Source: Guyanagaster necrorhizus
Taxonomy: Eukaryota; Basidiomycota; Agaricomycetes; Agaricales; Physalacriaceae
Direction: 5' to 3'
Length of the DNA: 64,000 nt
NCBI RefSeq assembly: GCF_019112545.1
Contig: NW_025064889.1
Span: 1,013,654-1,077,653, forward strand
Shown here in pieces: positions 1 through 10,695 of the stretch; positions within the stretch are counted from its first letter, which is position 1, and the number at the start of each line of letters is the position of its first letter. Both the position numbers and the translations under genes were made by a program. The notes below the pieces were generated by a model. It saw nothing but the letters and a program-made list of their open reading frames with translations, was not told where the DNA came from and made no database searches.

Positions 1-53
1 TTAGCCTTCACTTTGTATATGATTCATTACTCTGATTCTCTTAACCACGCTAG

Positions 54-2410
54 AAATTATGGGTAAAACATAGAGAACGACTTGGATACCGAAGACAAAC
101 CGTGACGGAATCAATGTCCGCTTATAAGGCCGATGTTCTCATCCCTTTGCTAAAGGCACTTTTGGAAGAACCAGATGATGTCATCTTCAGCGCGCGAGCC
201 ATGCCTTCCGAAGAGTATGAGCAACTCTTGTTTCTGGAATATCCGTGGCTCGAACAGCGTCTTCAGAAGCAGTCCACTTTTCCAGGCCTTTGGTCACTCA
301 GAGCACCTATTTTTGACACCACAGTGAGTCAACGAATCTGCGATACAAGGTTTATAACAAACCCAAGTTTATTGTACAGTGTTCCGAATGCAGGAGAGAT
401 GACATCCGATGCGAGGCAAGAGCGATTGGTGCTTGCATTAACGATCCCGCAGGGCGAAAGAAGTACTACGGCCTTTCTTGTAAATACTGCCTTGCTTTAC
501 ACAAGAGGGGCTGTGACGCTTGGATGCATTGTTGGGATGTTCCGTATCAACTAAGGTCGCTGGAGAAGAAAATGGACTCTGGTCTAAAAAGCGCGGAGGG
601 ACAACTAGCTGGCAAAGAAGATGTAAGGGATAGACTGAAGTCTGAGAAGCAGGAAAATGCAGTCGCTGCAGCACGCACTGCTTACAGGAACCCGCCGTTG
701 TTTATGGATCTAAGGGCGTGCGCCGTGCGTATATTTCCAGTGTTTTTTCTCCAAGTGTCTCATCATCGCGGGTTAGAAAATATGGCGTGAAAATCGGGAT
801 CGGCTCGGATACCGGGAAAGACTCGTATCCGAATCGTTAGACGACTACACAAGCAACGTTCTCGCACCCATGCGTGATGCCATTCTCGCAGAACCTGATG
901 ACATTGTGTTCAGTGCACGAGCGATGGGCTACTCTGCGTATAAACGTCTTCTCCTACTAGAATATCCTTGGCTTGAGGCGACTGAAGCCAAGTATTCCAT
1001 CCGGGAAAGAGCTCCATCATTGAAGTATTGGTCATTGAAAGCGCCCGTCTTTGATGCTGCCGTGCGTTTGCGCATCCTACTTCTCTATGTCATCTTTCTA
1101 ACGCGTTTTAGTGTGCCCGGTGTCGACGGGATAATATCCGGTGTGAAGCAAAAGGGATTGGCGTGCCCGTCCATGATCCGCAGTGTTACAAAAAGTATAC
1201 TGCTCCCAGTCTCAGTTGCAAGTACTGTGCCGCCATCCAGGCGAGCCCATGTGGTGCATGGATGCGTTGCTGGGGAATCTCCAACCCGGGGGTGGCAGCG
1301 GAGAATGTGATGAAAACCGGCTTGAAGGATGAAAAAGTCAGGATGAGAATCAAGTCCGTACAGGAGGCACAATTGAAGCTATTCACAAACCATCAGGGGG
1401 TGCAGGTAGAAAAAATTTCGCAGGTGAATAAAGCGCCGCGTGCAAAACGAAGCGAACAGGCACTGGATCAAGACAAGGCGAAGTGGGAGGAAGAAAGGGC
1501 TTTGGTTCGTGATAGTGCCGTTATACGTTCATCTGCGCTGTTCGGAGGTCATGTATTGGAAGCTGGGCATTCACAAGAACTGCAGTCAGAGCCGAGCACA
1601 TCTACATCTGGGAAAGAAAAAATTCTGGATGAAAACAGGGTCTGGACACAGCGGATAGTAGATTGGAGCAGCGCCGATGTCCAAACGCAAGATATCCCCA
1701 CCGATCTCACTTCAAATGTGACCCTGCCGGGCATAGATCGAGCTGTGTGCATTGACGAAGGATTCAATTCATTCTCCCCCACGTCGCACCCATCGAGCCA
1801 AGACTTTAGGTCAGATCTAGTATTGACCTACCCATCTCCCTCGGAACTTGTTTGCAACGCCGAGGACAGCTCTCTTTGCAGCGATAACATTCACCCCTCA
1901 AACAATCCACGCGAGAATACACATTTGGGGAAACGAACTTCTGAAACCGCCTTCGGCGCTGATACCATACATGAACGCGATGCTAGCCTGTATTCTCTAC
2001 CCCATCCGCTATTGACTGCTGAGTTGTTGCATGTGCGCACGGGCATTCAGCATAAGAATATTGGGGAGGATTCTTCATGGCATTCAGTTGAGTTTGAAAG
2101 CACCGGTGGAGACCCCCTCGACGCATTCAGCAGCCTCAAGAAAACTTTTACTGATATCATCCGAGAGTCAAAAGCCGATAATACTGACCTGATAACAGAG
2201 CTTGAGGTTGTCAAGATGCATTGCAAGAAATTGGAGGAGTCGGAGGCTCATTATAAACAGGAGGACTCTCAACTGAAGGCGGATAAACTACAATTAGAGG
2301 AAAATCTGAAGAAGTCGTTGCTGAAAGCTGCCGAGGCCGATGAGAGACTGAAGTTAGTTCATAGGATTATTGAAAAGACACGAAGAGACTGGCAGATTCC
2401 AATGACTTGA
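54..2410 (+). CDS. Protein with tandemly duplicated variant zinc-cluster-like module (5' partial)
   Basis: No known name. The gene enters from the left: an intron end (acceptor at 51-53) precedes the first visible exon. My model has exons 54-323, 380-724, 777-1061 and 1112-2410, with all three introns in phase 0 (56, 52 and 50 nt), giving about 732 visible residues. Two paralogous modules follow each other. Each has a first exon with RLGYR, then LEYPWLE, then W-SL-(K/R)-AP-(I/V)-FD. Each second exon carries C-x2-C-RRD-x-IRC, a loop of 22-24 residues, then SCKYC-x7-C-x5-CW. The C-x2-C-x6-C...C-x2-C-x7-C spacing resembles a fungal Zn2Cys6 cluster with an enlarged loop. The long tail after module 2 is polar and ends in a Lys/Glu-rich probable coiled coil. 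Without splicing at 725-776, module 1 would instead stop at 790 and module 2 could start at the ATG at 870. Zinc binding or DNA binding is inference. Confidence 0.6.
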
Positions 2411-2509
2411 GTACCCACATCGACCAATGGATTGTATCATCAAACCTCGCCACCCAATATCGAAGTGAGAGTATTATTAAAAATGGAAATATCTGAATAA
2501 GAATGGGAT

Positions 2510-4792
2510 TTAATGCTTAGCTACAGAAACCTTGAGTGGGAGCTGGCCGGCTTCGCCTTTGACGAATGGTTGTAAGGAAGGTGATATAAACCGCTCTATA
2601 AGGGCACCCGTGTCGTGGAACTCGAATGATCTTATCAAGAGGGCAAGGATGACCTTAACTTCCAAAATTCCTGTTCGTACGAAGTGTCCAGTCAATTGAT
2701 CCATGCGCTACTGATAGAAGAAGATGTATTACCTAAACGCCATCCGATGCAAAGCCTAGGTCCTTCGCAAAACGTAGCAAGGTTGCTCCAAGGCCCGTGA
2801 GGAAGATCTTCAGCTGGTGGAATTCCACCCGTAGTCAGCCATCGTTCAGGTTTAAATTCGTGAGCGTCCAGCCCCCATACATCAGGGTTCACGTTCATCA
2901 CTGTGAAAGGAAGGACGAATACCTGAGAAAGGAGTAAGATGGATCCCCATAGCTTTTGCACAACCAAGTACAAACCTGACCAGCCTTGACAGGAAGCGCC
3001 GTTATGACTTCGCCATTCGAGAGTCTGATAGGATTCCTGAGAGGGATTATATCGTCATGAGTAGCTACGCGTTCTGTTCGGGGAGCTGCAGGGTTTAGGC
3101 GAAGCCTGGTGAAACAAGGACACTTAGTTCCGTTCTGAAAGCGACTATCAAAACCATACCCTTCCCGTGCAACGGCGTCAAGATAAGGAAGCTTCTGGAT
3201 GCTCTCGTAGTCGAATTCGCCCTCGAATCTTTGTAGTTCATCACGAAGCTTCGCTTGCTTATCCGGGTTTTTAGCCAAATCTAAAAGAGTGAAATGGACA
3301 ACTGAGGAGGACGTTTCATGTCCGACCATCCTACATCAGTCCGTCAGTCCACCGCATGAGATCCGGCCGAGAGGGACTGACAAGAAAGTGGATATCTAGG
3401 GACATCGAAAATAGGTCAGCACGAGTTGCGACGCCACACAGTATAAATAGATGGACTTCACATTTTCCAACAGCTGACTATCGGTGAGATATTCGCCTGT
3501 CCCTTTTTTATTCTTGGCCCATGATTCCCTAACCAAAAGGGAAAACATATCTTTGCCCTCGAGATGGTTGGGGTTCTCCACGTGTTCCCTCAACAGATTA
3601 CTCGACAGTCTAAGAGTAATCGCCTTGATCGTGCCATCGTTCTTCAAAGCCGGTATCGGGAGCTTTGGAATCCACGGGAAGAGACTGATCAGAATAGGCA
3701 GAAGGAAGCTCGGAAATTTTCGGCCCTGGACCACATCTTGCTGCCAAGATGTTCGAATAGCCCTTGCGTCTTCATTGTCGTAACCGAAATCATGTCCAAA
3801 GCCGACCCGTCCGACGACCTCTAGGCTGTATATTCGGGACTTGAGCACTAAAATTTAGATATTGTAGAAGAGGCCAAAGCGCACGTGCAAGGGGACATAT
3901 AATCGTTTACATTCAGGACGGCAGCTCCTCCTTGAGCATCGATATCGCGCTGGAACTTCTGGACGACCTGAAAAAACTTCAGCATATGAGCAATGATGCT
4001 ACACTAATTTAACTTACCTTTCCAGCACACTCAAAAACGTCATCTGCCATGCCCTTCACAGCACTAAGGCTAACCACAGCAGTCAATCCTTACACTTCAG
4101 ATTGAGTGAAGAGCCAACACACGTGAATGCTGGTGCGACCAGTTTGCGTTGATGCCTATGCTCATCGTCTTCAGCCCATACGAGTCCTCGTCCAATAAAA
4201 GATTTGACGATAGGCCGGAAGGCCGGAGCCTTTACTGTGGAAAACACAATTCGTTAACATTCAATTATAGAAGGGAAGCATTGGCAGGTTGCTAACCATA
4301 CTGTTCAAAGACAATGAGGGGATTTGATCTTAATTTATTTTTATTTTTTACGAACATGTAACTCACCGAATAAGCGTTTTGAAAAATGTGCGCGACTGCA
4401 ACATTGTCCACCACGAGGAGCTACAAATGCTATTGGGTCAGTACCGGAACCGAATGATGATACTTCAGAGTTTTACTGACCGCATCACGCTGAAACAACG
4501 CGGCTTTGAATCTGTAGACCTGACCACATGTTTTCGCCCAATGAAGATACCATTCGCAGACCTCGCCCTTGAAAATATTTAGTTCGTGACCCCAGATCCA
4601 ACTGGAGTCCTTGGCGGGCTGCATTCATGTGAATACGAAGCCGAAGAGATATTGAAGTGTCCTCACAGCGATAGGGAGCTTATTAACGATCGAGCGCCTT
4701 GATGATAAGTACCGCGAAACGGACGAGACGCAGATAACAAAGCATAACGAGTACAGCAGCAGCGTGGTAGATGGATAGTTTGTGATCTCCAT
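2510..4792 (-). CDS. Cytochrome P450 monooxygenase, intron-rich
   Basis: Heme-thiolate monooxygenase, probably anchored in the ER membrane. The ATG at 4790-4792 begins a hydrophobic N-terminus, followed by a 48-nt intron and the segment containing SSWIWGHE. Family landmarks in order: SYVKAPAFRPIV, GRGLVWAE, HQRKLVAPAF (C-helix), VVGRVGFGHDF, the I-helix oxygen-binding stretch STFLMVGHETSSS, the ExxR motif as EGLR just after an exon junction, PERW, and the heme loop FCEGPRLCIG with the cysteine ligand. The last intron (2671-2732) joins WRLG to ILEVKVIL, and the stop is at 2510-2512. About a dozen introns are needed, and all keep frame, so the gene looks intact. One exon is only 4 nt (4297-4300). 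The substrate cannot be told. The neighbouring genes do not make an obvious biosynthetic cluster. Confidence 0.9.
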
Positions 4793-6227
4793 CGCGGAGA
4801 GGACTTTGGAAATTGTTGAAGTTACGAAGGCATCCTATATATGTTGGAAGCTGCGATTAAATCATCAACGAGAATTCTAGATGAGGGTCCCTCCAAGGTC
4901 GGTGTAATCTCTTTTTCCATCGGACCCTCAGCCTGGTGAAGTTTGCGCAATGATTGGTACAGGTAATTAATTTGGTCCAGGGATCAGGGTGATCAAGAAG
5001 ATTTGTACCCGCGTGCCAACAAGACCCAAGTAATGAATGATTCGAGAATTCTGATGTTGAGATTCCGGACGAGTTGAGAAAAAGCCGCCAACCAGTCCTG
5101 CAGGAGAGGTGCAGTCCAAACCACAGTAACAAGCAGCAAACTAAGAAGTGACGCAGCAACTACACGGCAAGGAGGATTCAATACCAGCAGAGCAAAGACG
5201 CCCCTTAGTTGCTTCCCTATAAATTTAATGATACGAACAGAAATCAGGCGGTTCCGACGGAGTCCGGTTATCACGCGTGCGTTCATCCGCACGGACCCGA
5301 ATCGTCTTTTTCTCCCATGCTGCCGCGAGCCTGCAGTGTCACTTCTTTTGCTTCTTCACATATCCTCCGTGTCCGAGTCAGTTTTAATTGAATGAAAATG
5401 AAAATTACAACGCCACGGCAGTGCCCAATCAAATTCAACTTTGCTCAAACTTTGCTTCAGCTTTTCCCTGGACACTTGAGTTTCTCGAATGTTGAAATCA
5501 CTCCGGTTGCAGACCTTTTTACGTGCAAGGAGTTAATGTGTTGCTGGATGTCTGGTCTCGACTCCTGAATATTGCGATGTGGAGACTTGGCTCGCCCTCC
5601 TTTATGCTTCCCTGGGCGCACCTGTCCCACGCGACTGAAATTTACAATAATTATCAACCCTATCTGTATGGTGGCATCGCTTTTCTTTGCTTCTGATTGA
5701 CCCTTTTCTTCTTGTTATATTTCCTTCCAGGACAGTGGTGAGAATCTCTCTTTTTCGAAGTCAGACCGCCATATTTGTCCTTTTGGGAGTCTCTCAATCT
5801 TTCTGTGCCCTGTCCACGCTTTCAATTTACGTGAATCTGGGCATATATCCTATATTGCGTTATTGCGAAGTCCCTGCGCAGATGTCTTGTCGGCGGCTTC
5901 CACAGCAGGATAAGCAGTTCATCCTACATCTTCCTGATGGCGATGTGCTAGAGACCAAAGCATTCACAGGTCGGTCATGATCTCACCGGGTCCAGGGGTC
6001 TCTGTGGGTACTCGTTATCCCCGCGCGAACTGGAAACGGCTAAAAAGAGCGTTCCGATATATAGAGGCCATCATTGCACTCCTGCTTCGCCGATTAACCT
6101 GACAATGTACAATTTGTAGCTTCGGAAACATGCGCCTCCCATCAAGTTCGCTTCCTTTATAGAGGACTTCATCGATTATGACCGTCTCCATCCAAGACTT
6201 GGACCCGTCCCCCCTCTCCTGTTCGTC
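4793..6227. other. Intergenic stretch, no supported gene
   Basis: Several open frames of 60-100 codons occur on both strands, including a hydrophobic one at 4993-5292 (minus). None shows a family motif or a consistent exon chain. I see no recognisable RNA gene or transposon end. The left part presumably holds the P450 promoter. Confidence 0.5.
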
Positions 6228-8025
6228 ATGTCTGCTTCTACTTCGGTGAACATTCCCTGGATATTGGGCACGATAGAAATTGGTGTCATTCTGAATACGT
6301 TCCTGTTGGGCGTCGTGACCATTCGTATGCTTATTCATATTTCATATGGATCTTTCTCTGATACATTTCACAGAGATGTTCAGCTATTATTCTGCGCGTT
6401 TCAATGATCCTGTGGGTGACTTTCATCTTCCATCCCACTTTTAGTCTCATGAAATTTACCAGTGGCGAATTCAGTACGCCTGTGCCCGCGACGTCAAAAG
6501 ATTATTTGAGCATTAATGTTACTTCCAGCATACTTCTGTGGTGGGTTTATACCCTTGACCTCGCCTACTCCATGATAGCTGTGGAGGTATGTAGATGCAT
6601 TGACCTTTGATCCCACCTCATAGGAAACACCTTGACAGATGTTGTGGGTGTACACTGTGTCTGGCTTTGGGGACCTCACGGTTCTAGCGTCAGGTCGGTG
6701 GGAGTACTTCGTGCTACCGGTCTTTATTTCAGCGTAAGAAAAGGCGCCATGTGATAGCCACCTTACCTTTCTTTCTAACTTTCCTTTCCACTAGTGCGTC
6801 TGTACCCATCCAGGTATTGTTCACTGCCTGTCCACCTACCTACCCATGGTTCACTCTCATTCCAGTTCTTCTTGGCTTACCGGGTGAAAAAGCTCCTGGC
6901 TGGCAAACTTGCTCTACCTGCGTTTATGGGCATCGCTTTGATGTCTACATGCCAGGGTGTCATTGCTCTATACATGACTATTGCAGCGTTTACAACCGTC
7001 TTTGATGCTGCGGGGTGCGATTCCTATTCGTTTAGGAATGTAAAATTCCGACTGAGTATGAGCTATCCCTCTAGCCTCGCATCATTCACGAAAATTGGGC
7101 AATCATACACAGCTATCAGTCTCTGTACAGATGTGCTTATAACGTGAGTAATTTCTTTGCTGGTGATGCGTCATCACTTCATAAAATGTACCTGCTAGCG
7201 GATCGCTAACAGCGACTCTACTGTCGAAGAGAACTGGATTCAAAAGTATGCCTCCCTCACCAACATTAATTATCAGCTGCATGTCTGATCATATCTAGCT
7301 ACTGACAACATCGTACTTCGAATTATCTTGACATCCATCGAGACCGCCATACCAGTGACCATATTTGGAGTAAGCCCACTACAATTTCCAAGTCGAGGTG
7401 CCCTAGGATTCTCACCACCTTTCCGCAGATCGGCCATTTGGTCGCAGTCGTATGCTTCTTCGGTTGATATATTAGCCGCTCGTCTCATGTTCCCGCAGAA
7501 TACAGGATCAACTAGTGGCATTGCTGAAACTTTCGTCATTCCAGTTGGTATGTCGACGATAGTTTGGTTCTTCGAACTACATATCCTGATCTTAGGTCTT
7601 ACATAGCTCGCCTTTACACGTAAGTCAGGAAAACCATGCTATTCCTTGAAGTGCCTCTCACGTGCTATGATGCAGCAATACTCTCTTAGTTGTACGTTAT
7701 TTCCTCTTCCTGAACTTTCAACCGAAACTCAACCGCATTGTCAGACGCTGAACCAGAGGGCGCAGGTTCGTGCTCAGCTCAGTAGCACCTCTCACAATTC
7801 TGGAAACAACGCCAACCTCATCGACAGCGCCTTCAACCGCGCGCGAGGTGTACGTTCATTCAACCAGTGACTTTTTCACATGTCTCACTGCTGAACCAGG
7901 CCCAGGTTCGGATTCAAGTCGAGGAGGGTATCGTGATGAAGGACTTTCAGTTGTCCAAAGGCGAAGTCCCTGGTGTAGGTGGTAGCCACGGTAGTCACGG
8001 TGATCTTAAAATCGACGCTATTTAA
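6228..8025 (+). CDS. DUF6534-like multispan membrane protein
   Basis: Resembles the large Agaricomycete family of seven-span membrane proteins with a C-terminal DUF6534 domain; molecular function is unknown. Start MSASTSVNIPWILGTIEIG at 6228 leads into the first membrane segment, then a GTATGC intron joins VVTIQ to MFSYYSARFNDP. Later exons give LLWWVYTLDLAYSM, LWVYTVSGFGD, the family's aromatic stretch FFLAYRVKKLLAGK, SFTKIGQSYTAISLCTDVLIT, LLSKRTGFK, a further hydrophobic pair, RLYTNTLLVV and a polar tail ending DLKIDAI before the stop at 8023-8025. Intron ends in the 6330-6520 region are uncertain. At least eight introns are needed. I see no unavoidable frameshift. The gene lies next to, but opposite in strand to, the P450; a shared role is not shown. 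Confidence 0.65.
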
Positions 8026-8805
8026 CGTGCCGGCTGCCTATACTGTGAGCAGCCTCGGAAAGCGGATGCGATCTATCCAGTTGACATTAGGACCACCAGA
8101 TTCTTAGGAACCTTGATAATTTACGTGTAAAATACATACGTACCAATAGCGGCGAGCCTTGCCCTGGCCGTTTGGGGTTCAATGAGAATGCGTTTACAGC
8201 ACATGTTATTACAATCACTATATAGACACCAATGGATGTCGCATATACGAGGGATAGAGATTTACATAAGATATATGAGCAAAAAACAGAAGGATCGGTT
8301 TGGTCAACATGTGCTACTTAATAATACCAAGTGGTGTTGTGGATATTGCGATCACCCTAGCCTTGTGTAGATCAATCACGAGCTGGCGACGGGGAACAGA
8401 CTACCGATCTGATTTTGTGTACGCGGCCACCGGTGAACTGTAAGGAGTAATCTTGTATCCCTTTCCCTGTTCCCCCCACTCTACCACTCGGACACAATGC
8501 TTCCATACCAACGCTTGCCTCAGATTTTCCCTGTTATCCCCCTTTGTGAATCTCGGGGATTCAACAAGCCGTCAGACAGAGAGTTGTTAATACGGTGCAG
8601 ATCACCTGAGTCGCGCGCTGGCGATAGCATGGCTAAGATCTGAGAACCACACTGTGGTCTTACTAGTATGGCAGCTTCTCGTGCAGTGACTAATCCATCG
8701 GCAGCTTCCTCAGTAATAACCAAGTCAATGATATTGAATATATTCAGATGCTCTAGTAGGTTAAGTACAGGATGTCCCTGAAAAACAAAATGATACTAAA
8801 TATGC
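8026..8805. other. Intergenic stretch, no supported gene
   Basis: Lies between the 3' end of the DUF6534-like gene and the 3' end of TFIIE-beta, so it holds two convergent terminator regions. Short open frames here have no recognisable motifs. Confidence 0.5.
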
Positions 8806-10516
8806 TCATTTTCCCGGTACCACAAAATCCCGCGACAAATCGATTTCTCCCTTCAAATGTGTATTGGTGAGGCGGATTTGTCGCTGGCGTGGTGCCCCCC
8901 CTTTCTTGCCCTTCTTCTTGTTTGGTGCCTTGACAGGGGCAGCTTGACTCGCCGTAACCTGGAGACCCTCTGTGCCTCGGCGTTGAGAAGTGAAATAAGG
9001 GGTGAAAAAAGTACTTGCCAGTCGCTAACTGTCTTGCCAGATCCACATCATCAGGAACCTTCAACTCATGCCATAGATCCATGAACTCTACCCTCCCATC
9101 GATTAGCATGCCTCCGCTGTGTAGTGCTCGCATAGTGAAAAAGAAAGGAGACGCAGACTTCAGCCTCCAACCATCTGTCCACGGCGTGGTTCGGGCCAAG
9201 TGGAGCGACCTTGAATCATGCAGAAACTGAACCTAGGTCTAAGGGTCTGATGTAGATTCAGTTCCTACATGACTGTCAAAAAAGCTTATTTCAACGTTCT
9301 AAAAACGTGAAAGCCTAGACAAATGCAGGTTCAACCCATACAGGTCCGCATGCGGACCGGCCCCAAAGGATCATGGACAGACTACGACCATCAAACGGAC
9401 GTCCACAACACATTTTCTCAGTAGAAAACTCGGGTCATAGGTTGCAACCTGGACACTCCTGGTTCGTGACTGTTTCACGTTGGGCAAAATGCAGGGAAAG
9501 ATCTCGTAAAAGGACAGGGTCCGATGTTCCGACCACAGCAGGATACGTCAGGTTTACCTGGAGTGGTAGCGCCCGACGTATCCTGCTGCGTCCCTGTCCT
9601 AGAATAGATGTCTATCTGTTGTCAACACGTTCTGGTGCATTTTGCCTGACCCGAAATAGATGTGACCCAGGCGTGCCCAATCCTCAACAGGACCAACCAC
9701 TCGAGCCGGAGATGTTCCTCCAGAAAGGGAGACAGGAGAGGACGACGAACTCACCTTTCTCGACTTGCATGCCGCCGCTTTCTTCATCCGGTTTTATCTC
9801 ATTCCAGAAAACCATCTTCAACTGGCCATCTTTGGCTGTCCGGATCACGAGCACCTCACCGTCTTTTTCCAGCTCCTCAATAGCAGCAGGGGCTTCCTTC
9901 CACGCTTCTTTCAAGTCACGGACGGCTATACCACCGCCTTTCCGTGTGCGTCGTTGTATTTCAGTGAGTAGAGATGCTTTGTTGCGAAAATTGAATTCAT
10001 GCTGCCGAAGGGGAGAGTCGTCAATTACACGGTCAACGAAAGCTCCTGACGGACCTTGTAGCTGTACAAGTCTGTCTTTGGGTCCCAAAGAACACGATCA
10101 TGAGATTTGAACTTTTCGAGAAGAACGCGGTCTGTATCAAGCGGTGTATTCGTAAGAATTGCCAGATCTTGCAGCCGCATCGGGTTTGGCGTCGACTAGG
10201 CGAACTCAGCAGTGGAATAGCTATGCAAGTTGGTGGCACACTTTAAGGTGGTTGACAGCATAGACGAGTTGGGTATTGACATGTACACCTGTGCCAGTAT
10301 CCGCAGGTTGGGAGTATACGATATCTGGAATATAATTGTTGGGCGAAATAGGGGAAAAAACGAAACTAGCGCACTTGATTTGGGCCTCTTCTTCTTTAGA
10401 GAAGGCTGAGCCGGGGACTGGGAATCGAGCGGTGGCGGCTGGGAGTGCCATGAGGTGTAATCCTGTCTCTTTAGCGTAGATTTGAAGTCGGCTGTATCCT
10501 TTGCGAGCTTGGACAT
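8806..10516 (-). CDS. TFA2: Transcription initiation factor IIE subunit beta
   Basis: Nuclear general transcription factor that works with TFIIE-alpha to recruit and regulate TFIIH at RNA polymerase II promoters. Start MSKLAKDTADFKSTL at 10516. Later exons give YSQPADTGTGVHVNTQLVY (start of the first winged helix), RLQDLAILTNTPLDTD, HDRVLWDPKTDLY, then HEFNFRNKASLL through TRKGGGIAVRDLKEAW and KDGQLKMVFWNE (second winged-helix region), and EFMDLWHELKVPDDVDLA. The C-terminus is basic (NKKKGKKGG) and stops at 8806-8808. An intron of about 667 nt (9088-9754) separates the winged-helix exon from EFMDLWHEL, against about 50 nt for the others. The intron at 8970-9018 starts with GC rather than GT. 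The assignment rests on the winged-helix motifs plus the LWH...VP-D tail typical of the family. Confidence 0.85.
9511..9600. repeat. Foldback (inverted repeat) inside a TFIIE-beta intron
   Basis: Perfect complementary arms of 14 nt (9536-9549 with 9575-9588) enclose a 25-nt loop. Outer arms of 9 nt (9511-9519 with 9592-9600) also pair. A looser outer homology continues outward: GGCAAAATGCA occurs near 9483-9493 and inverted near 9640. The whole could be a small non-autonomous element or its relic. No target-site duplication was identified by eye. Confidence 0.6.
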
Positions 10517-10695
10517 GAAGGCAGGAGCAAAGAGCGCGGTTCCGGCTTGCGATTACATAACCACAATAACCACGTGGGCCCGCGTCACATTTGGACGCCG
10601 TCGAACACTTTTGAGTCGCTGACTGACTGCCCAGTCGCGCTGGACAGCATTGCGGCGTCCAGTTATCTCACATTTCTTCTTTATTTCTCTTCGTT
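10517..10695. promoter_or_regulatory. Shared divergent promoter of TFIIE-beta and PAN3, with E-box
   Basis: Only 179 nt separate the two start codons, which point in opposite directions. The interval contains a perfect CACGTG E-box at 10571-10576, a site type bound by bHLH factors in fungi. Common regulation is inference from the layout. Confidence 0.5.

Noticed and set aside
4993..5292. Hydrophobic minus-strand frame as an extra P450 N-terminus
   Set aside because: The P450 already has a good start and anchor at 4792, and no splice chain links the two.
2510..8025. Secondary-metabolite cluster around the P450
   Set aside because: No terpene cyclase, PKS, NRPS, transporter or pathway regulator is seen beside it.
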